Shown here piece after piece: positions 59,784 through 64,000 of a DNA stretch of 64,000 nt. A program made the position numbers and the translations under genes. Within the stretch, counting starts at the first letter, position 1. Each line of letters begins with the position of its first letter. The DNA comes from JBCAXA01 sp038749025 (GTDB lineage Bacteria; Pseudomonadota; Gammaproteobacteria; Steroidobacterales; Woeseiaceae), in the NCBI GenBank assembly GCA_038749025.1, contig JBCDIL010000002.1, positions 124,001-188,000 of the forward strand, read 5' to 3'. The notes beneath the pieces are model-generated. The model did not search any database and had not been told where the DNA came from. It saw only the letters and a program-made list of their open reading frames with translations.

Positions 59784-60801
59784 CGCTGGTCTCAATCGGC
59801 TCGGTTAGCCAAGTTAGCCGCGAGCGCATTGCTGCGGTGCTGTGGCGGTGGCCATTGGCGTCAATCATGAGTGCGTAGTTTACGCCCATCTGCTCGGCCA
59901 TTTCGTGAAACAGGGCCGGTCCTGCCACCATCAATGCCGTCGCAGCGGCATCGGCCAGGATCGGCTCAGTGGCGACGACCGTGACCGCTTGCGAGCCGTG
60001 ACCGGGTCGTCCGGTACGCGGGTCTATGATGTGGTGCAGGCGCTCGCCATCCACGACGCGAAAGCGTGCATAGTCGCCAGATGTGACGATAGCTTCACCG
60101 TTCGCGGCGGTGAGATAGGCGGGTGGCATACCACCGCGAGGCGCCGCGATACCGATGCGTAAGTTGGCGCGCTGGTGTTTGTCGACCACTAGCACGTCGC
60201 CGCCAAGATCGATGACGGCCACGTCGATCGACGAGGCGTTGATAATCTCGCGCAGCGCCGCCATCGCCATCCCTTTGGCGATTCCGCCCAGGTCGACTAC
60301 GACGCCGGGTGTATCGGTCGTCACGGTGGCCGTACCGCTAGCTGCGTTGATCGCGACCGTCAACAAGGCGCGCGCCGGTGTGCGCGCAATCGCATCCCTC
60401 GCGGGTGCGGGTTGGCCTTCACCAACGCCTGAATCGAAATGCCACAGTGCCACGTAGGCGCCGACCGTCGGGTCGAATAGGCCGTCACTCCGATCGCGCA
60501 TCGTGGTTGCCTCAACAATACGTTGCGCCATCGCTGCAGTCGTCGTGGCGCGTGTCGATACCGCTAACTGTGCGTTAACGTCAGCTAGCTCCCCATCGCC
60601 CCAGGCATACCAATCGCGATTCCAGCGGTTCAATTGCCGCTCGATGTCATCGGCGAGCGCGCGCGCCGCGTCAGTGCCGGCGCCACGTAGATCGATCCGT
60701 ACCTCGGTGCCGAAAGCATAGAGCTCGCGTTGATAGCGATCCGGCTGTGGCGAGCACGCGGTGAGTACCGCGAGTACGACGATCGCAAGCGCGGGCTTCA
60801 C
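59776..60801 (-). CDS. apbE: FAD:protein FMN transferase lipoprotein
   Basis: 341 residues. A lipoprotein signal (VVLAVLTAC, Cys16) precedes the ApbE fold: YAFGTEVRIDL, VVDLGGIAKGMAMAAL, IDLGGDVLVV, HHIIDPRTGRPG and the metal-site TALMVAGP. It attaches FMN to threonine residues of exported or membrane proteins such as NqrB, NqrC or RnfG, none of which is in the window. It starts with a GTG whose GTGA overlaps the gshB stop. Confidence 0.94.
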   Translation of the reverse strand: MKPALAIVVLAVLTACSPQPDRYQRELYAFGTEVRIDLRGAGTDAARALADDIERQLNRWNRDWYAWGDGELADVNAQLAVSTRATTTAAMAQRIVEATTMRDRSDGLFDPTVGAYVALWHFDSGVGEGQPAPARDAIARTPARALLTVAINAASGTATVTTDTPGVVVDLGGIAKGMAMAALREIINASSIDVAVIDLGGDVLVVDKHQRANLRIGIAAPRGGMPPAYLTAANGEAIVTSGDYARFRVVDGERLHHIIDPRTGRPGHGSQAVTVVATEPILADAAATALMVAGPALFHEMAEQMGVNYALMIDANGHRHSTAAMRSRLTWLTEPIETSDE

Positions 60802-61760
60802 GCGTGGTCGAGTTGCCGTTCGATGGCGTCGAAGAGTCGGCCAGCGCTATTCGTACCGAATTGCCGGTCTATTTCCCGAATACCGGTTGGGCTCGTGACA
60901 TTGATTTCCGTGAGGGCCGAACCGATGACGTCCAAACCGGCGAACAGCACGCCCGCTTGCTTCAGACGCTCGCCAACGCGTACCGCGATGTGTCGCTCGG
61001 TATCGCTGAGCGCACGACCTTCACCGCGGGCTCCCATCACGAGATTACCGCGCGGGTCATCGCCGCCCGGTACACGGGCCAACAAATACTCGAGCGGCTC
61101 GCCGTCAATAACGATTACGCGCTTATCGCCATCGACGATCTCCGGTACATACGCCTGCGCCATCGCGAAGCGTTGCTCGTTGTCGGTCAGTGTTTCCAGG
61201 ATAACGTTCGTATTTGGCGCCCCTTGCTCAACCGAGAAAATCGAGCGGCCGCCCATCCCGTCCAGCGGTTTGACGATCGCCTTGCCTTGCGCAGCGATGA
61301 ACCGCTTTATTGTCTGTTTCGAGCGCGACACCAACGTCGGCGGACACAGGTCTGGAAACCACGCCGTGAACATTTTCTCGTTCATGTCACGCAGTGCCTG
61401 CGGTCGATTGACCACCAACGCACCGGTTTCGCTGGCCCGTTCCAGAATGTAGGTCGTGTAGACGTATTCCATGTCGAACGGTGGGTCTTTGCGCATCAGT
61501 ATGACGTCGAGCGAGCCCAATTGACGGGTTTCGGCGTCGCCAAACTCAAAGAAATCGATCGTCTGGTCGATAACCCGCAGAGAACGTCCGGCCCCGAATG
61601 CGACGCCATTGTCGAGCCAAAGATCCTGCTGCTCGAAGTAAATCAGCTCGTAATCGCGCTGCTGGGCTTCGAGCAGCATCGCGAAGCTCGTGTCTTTTTC
61701 CGGTTTAATCGTTGCGATCGGGTCCATAACGATCCCAAGTCGCTTTCTTGACGCTGCCAT
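60798..61760 (-). CDS. gshB: Glutathione synthetase
   Basis: 320 residues: N-terminal substrate domain (GIVMDPIATIKPEKDTSFAM, RKDPPFDMEYVYTTYILE) and ATP-grasp domain (VKPLDGMGGRSIF, NVTSPTGIREIDR). It joins gamma-glutamylcysteine and glycine. The ATG at 61760 gives the normal N-terminus; a TTG at 61778 would add six residues. It is the first gene of the long overlapping minus-strand operon and is divergent from pilG. Confidence 0.96.
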   Translation of the reverse strand: MAASRKRLGIVMDPIATIKPEKDTSFAMLLEAQQRDYELIYFEQQDLWLDNGVAFGAGRSLRVIDQTIDFFEFGDAETRQLGSLDVILMRKDPPFDMEYVYTTYILERASETGALVVNRPQALRDMNEKMFTAWFPDLCPPTLVSRSKQTIKRFIAAQGKAIVKPLDGMGGRSIFSVEQGAPNTNVILETLTDNEQRFAMAQAYVPEIVDGDKRVIVIDGEPLEYLLARVPGGDDPRGNLVMGARGEGRALSDTERHIAVRVGERLKQAGVLFAGLDVIGSALTEINVTSPTGIREIDRQFGTNSAGRLFDAIERQLDHA

Positions 61761-61930
61761 ATGAGCCGCCGTAGTCAACTGTCTCCGTGCCTAGTATTAT
61801 TGCAGTGGATAGCGCATTTCCAATACACCGGCGTGCGTCGTGGCACGAAATCGACCGATGTGCTATCTAGCGCGCTGGATCGGGCGATTGCCGGCGAACT
61901 TGCGCGTCCGCAACAACGGTGGAGCACAGT

Positions 61931-62323
61931 GTGGTAGCTAGCCAGTCAGGCAGCCTGCAGGGCATGAAGATTCTGGTCATCGATGACTCGAAAACGATTC
62001 GGCGCACAGCCGAGACATTACTAACCAAGGAAGGGTGTGAGGTCCACACGGCGGTGGACGGTTTCGACGCGCTGTCGAAAATCGCCGATCACCAGCCTGA
62101 CATCATTTTTGTCGACATCATGATGCCGCGGTTAGACGGGTATCAGACCTGTTCATTAATTAAGCACAACAAAGCTTTTCGGGAGACGCCGGTCATCATG
62201 CTGTCGAGCAAAGACGGCTTGTTTGATCGCGCACGGGGACGAATCGTCGGTTCGGAGCAATATTTGACCAAACCGTTTACCAAAGACGAATTGCTGGGCG
62301 CGATTTCAGATCAGCTCGGCTGA
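61931..62323 (+). CDS. pilG: Twitching-motility response regulator PilG
   Basis: 130 residues, a single receiver domain: acidic pocket VIDDS, phospho-Asp in FVDIMMPRLDGYQT, and Lys in YLTKPFTKDELLGAI. It is almost identical in motif order to P. aeruginosa PilG, which is phosphorylated by ChpA and signals to pilus extension and cAMP. The GTG at 61931 is preferred to one at 61919 because GGAG lies 6 nt upstream. It is the first gene of pilGHIJ. Confidence 0.95.
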   Translation: MVASQSGSLQGMKILVIDDSKTIRRTAETLLTKEGCEVHTAVDGFDALSKIADHQPDIIFVDIMMPRLDGYQTCSLIKHNKAFRETPVIMLSSKDGLFDRARGRIVGSEQYLTKPFTKDELLGAISDQLG

Positions 62324-62348
62324 GCGGCATGGCCGCAGAGGTGTCACG

Positions 62349-62714
62349 ATGCCAACCGTATTGATAGTCGATGACTCGCCGACCGAAGTTCACGTCATGC
62401 AAGAAATGTTGTCGCGGAACGGGTTTGAAACGCTGGTCGCCGAAGACGGCGATTCGGCGCGCCTTCAAGCCGAGCGGCACATTCCCGACGTCATCCTAAT
62501 GGACGTTGTCATGCCTGGACTCAATGGCTTCCAGGCAACGCGCGAGATTTCTCGCAATCCACAGACGGCCAAGATACCGATCATCATCGTCAGCACGAAA
62601 GACCAAGAGACCGATCGGATCTGGGGTATTCGGCAAGGTGCAGCCGAGTACCTCACCAAGCCTGTCAAGGAGAAAGACTTGATCAGTAAGATTCGCAGCG
62701 TGGTAGCCGGCTAA
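62349..62714 (+). CDS. pilH: Twitching-motility response regulator PilH
   Basis: 121 residues, a single receiver domain: VDDSPTEVHVMQEML, phospho-Asp in ILMDVVMPGLNGFQ, and YLTKPVKEKDLISKI. In P. aeruginosa, PilH acts as a phosphate sink and affects retraction through PilT and PilU, both encoded upstream in this window. It lies 25 nt after pilG. Confidence 0.95.
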   Translation: MPTVLIVDDSPTEVHVMQEMLSRNGFETLVAEDGDSARLQAERHIPDVILMDVVMPGLNGFQATREISRNPQTAKIPIIIVSTKDQETDRIWGIRQGAAEYLTKPVKEKDLISKIRSVVAG

Positions 62715-62715
62715 C

Positions 62716-63279
62716 GTGACGGCCGACGGCAACATACGCGCGCTCAGAGAGTCACCGTTTGAATTGCTGCGCGAGCTCGAGAACCGCGCACGGCTCGCTG
62801 TGTCAGGTCAAGGGCGCGCCGCGGCGTTACCGGCCGAATGGGTCGGTGTCGGTTTTCGTCTGGGTGGTGAGTCCTATTTAGCCTCGCGCGACGAGGTTCG
62901 CGAGATCCTGATGCCCCCGGAGGCGATGACCCGCGTACCGGGCACGAAACCGTGGTTGAGTGGTATTGCCAATGTTCGCGGTCAGCTGCTCGTGATCGTC
63001 GACTTACGGGGTCTTCTCGGCAGCGGTCGGTCGACGCTTGATCGCGATACACGCATCATCAGCGTCAATCACCGCGAGGCGTCGTGCGGGCTATTGGTCG
63101 ACGAGGTGCTCGGATTTCGCCGCTTCGTCGACAACGAATACAGTGCAGATGTCCCGCAGACAATCGTACGCTGCGAGGAATACCTTACCGGTGCGTTCCG
63201 GCGAGGCAGCGAAACCTGGCCGGTGTTCGCGCTGCGTCAATTGGTGGAAAGCGACCGCTTTCTGAAAGCAGCGAGCTAA
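62716..63279 (+). CDS. pilI: CheW-like adaptor PilI
   Basis: 187 residues with a CheW domain (about 45-180: VGFRLGGESYLASRDEVREI, SGIANVRGQLLVIVDL, GLLVDEVLGFRRF). It couples PilJ to the ChpA kinase. It starts with a GTG at 62716, one nucleotide after the pilH stop. The N-terminal helix of about 40 residues before the domain is also found in PilI. Confidence 0.93.
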   Translation: MTADGNIRALRESPFELLRELENRARLAVSGQGRAAALPAEWVGVGFRLGGESYLASRDEVREILMPPEAMTRVPGTKPWLSGIANVRGQLLVIVDLRGLLGSGRSTLDRDTRIISVNHREASCGLLVDEVLGFRRFVDNEYSADVPQTIVRCEEYLTGAFRRGSETWPVFALRQLVESDRFLKAAS

Positions 63280-63309
63280 CGCGACCAGGCCCGCAACGAG
63301 TAACTCGAC

Positions 63310-64000
63310 ATGGCAGACACGCAACGGACCTCGTCCCTTATTCGATTATTAGCTTGCGCCGTACCTTTGTTGTTAGCGGCTGGAGCTTGGTACACGTTTC
63401 AAGCGGGTAGCGGCGCCGAGACACGTGCAGCAGCGCTGTCGCAGAGCCTACCGGCGCTTGCCCGTCGAGCTATGGCTGGCGAGGCGTCAGCGTTAGCATC
63501 ACTCGCGTCGCACGTCGAAACTCTCGATACGATGCGGATCGACGGTGAGCTGCCCGGTGGCGCAGCGACTTGGGACCGATTGCTGAGCGATGCACGCCTG
63601 TTGGTCGCCGCGGGCCGTGAGCTGACGACGTCGGCCACAGCGGCTGCCGAGTTGGCCGCTGACCCGAACGATCTGATCGGCCGGACGCGAGCTTTACTGA
63701 TTTCAGCGGGTGCCGTTGATATCGTTGGTGAGCTCGATCAGCAGCAAACCCGCTTAGCCGCGTTCGGTGCGGCGCCGGAGCCCGCCGACAGTGTTGTTGC
63801 CGCCGATGCGGACGCCGCCCTCGATTGGATCGGCAATGCGTTAGCGGCGCTCGCCGGCGAGTTTTCTGCGTTTGAGATTGCGCCGCTGACCGACTCGGCG
63901 GCCTTGGAACGCCTAGAAGCGGTCCGTGCAACGTTCGACGAAGTTGCAACGCAAGTAGCGACCGTCATGCAGGCGGCCACCGACGCGAGCGCGCAGACAT
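63310..64000 (+). CDS. pilJ: Methyl-accepting chemotaxis protein PilJ, N-terminal part (cut by window end)
   Basis: 230 complete codons from the ATG at 63310 to the right edge, with no stop. An N-terminal transmembrane helix (LIRLLACAVPLLLAAGAWY, about 10-30) is followed by a helical, Ala-rich periplasmic domain. The second helix, HAMP and signalling domain must lie beyond the edge. The assignment rests mainly on its place after pilI; the periplasmic sequence is poorly conserved in this family. Confidence 0.85.
   Translation, partial: MADTQRTSSLIRLLACAVPLLLAAGAWYTFQAGSGAETRAAALSQSLPALARRAMAGEASALASLASHVETLDTMRIDGELPGGAATWDRLLSDARLLVAAGRELTTSATAAAELAADPNDLIGRTRALLISAGAVDIVGELDQQQTRLAAFGAAPEPADSVVAADADAALDWIGNALAALAGEFSAFEIAPLTDSAALERLEAVRATFDEVATQVATVMQAATDASAQT

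Noticed and set aside
60804..61751. Long open frame (315 codons) antisense to gshB
   Set aside because: Covers almost exactly the gshB coding region, as expected for a codon-bias shadow; the protein has no recognisable fold.

Overview
The window looks like a chromosomal segment of a gammaproteobacterium with moderately high GC (about 58-60% by eye). The evidence is an LPS inner-core and lipid A gene block (hldD, waaF, kdkA, two lpxL-type acyltransferases), the Chp type IV pilus signalling genes pilG-pilH-pilI-pilJ, glnE, cysB, htpG and an E. coli-type cysJIH set. The genes yggT-proC-yggS|pilT-pilU and pyrB-ruvX-yqgE-tonB-gshB-pilGHIJ follow the order known from Pseudomonas aeruginosa. GTG and TTG starts are common. 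I found no tRNA, rRNA, CRISPR array, integrase or transposase, and I would not name a genus.

Layout. Positions 1-9.2 kb hold a secreted TPR protein cut by the window edge, a lipoprotein of the dienelactone hydrolase family that lacks its catalytic residues, a thioredoxin-TPR protein, a PAS-AAA-Fis sigma-54 activator preceded by three palindromes, a DUF3187 outer membrane protein, PBP4 (dacB) and an SH3-domain envelope protein. From 9.3 to 17.9 kb lies a compact sulfur assimilation cluster, cysJIH, cysB with a membrane protein on the opposite strand, then cysG and cysK; it covers PAPS reduction through to cysteine, including siroheme for CysI. From 18 to 23.9 kb come a GAF-GGDEF-EAL protein with a broken GGDEF motif, a flavodoxin-like protein, a 38-residue membrane peptide and glnE. 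From 23.9 to 30.8 kb is the LPS block. From 30.8 to 46.8 kb is a mixed envelope, stress and transport region: htpX and htpG, both with sigma-32-like promoters, an L,D-transpeptidase, ppnN, a run of three tiny genes, an ABC importer with a fused binding protein and permease, msrB-FKBP, an amidohydrolase remnant, a cation/proton antiporter and an HU-like protein.

From 46.9 to 52.9 kb are DUF4426-yggT-proC-yggS facing pilT, pilU and a third PilT-family ATPase. Two arrays of paired REP-like palindromes (52.96-53.60 and 55.11-55.38 kb) flank a Tat-exported M24 peptidase. From 55.4 to 61.8 kb a tightly overlapping minus-strand operon reads gshB-apbE-tonB-yqgE-ruvX-pyrB-pyrK-hypothetical. The window ends in pilG, pilH, pilI and the start of pilJ, which with pilT and pilU supply twitching motors and their chemosensory control.

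The points most worth a second look are the REP pairs whose two stem types differ by compensating base changes, the triple retraction-ATPase set, the pseudo-hydrolase, the palindromes before the sigma-54 regulator, the two heat-shock promoters and several very small genes.
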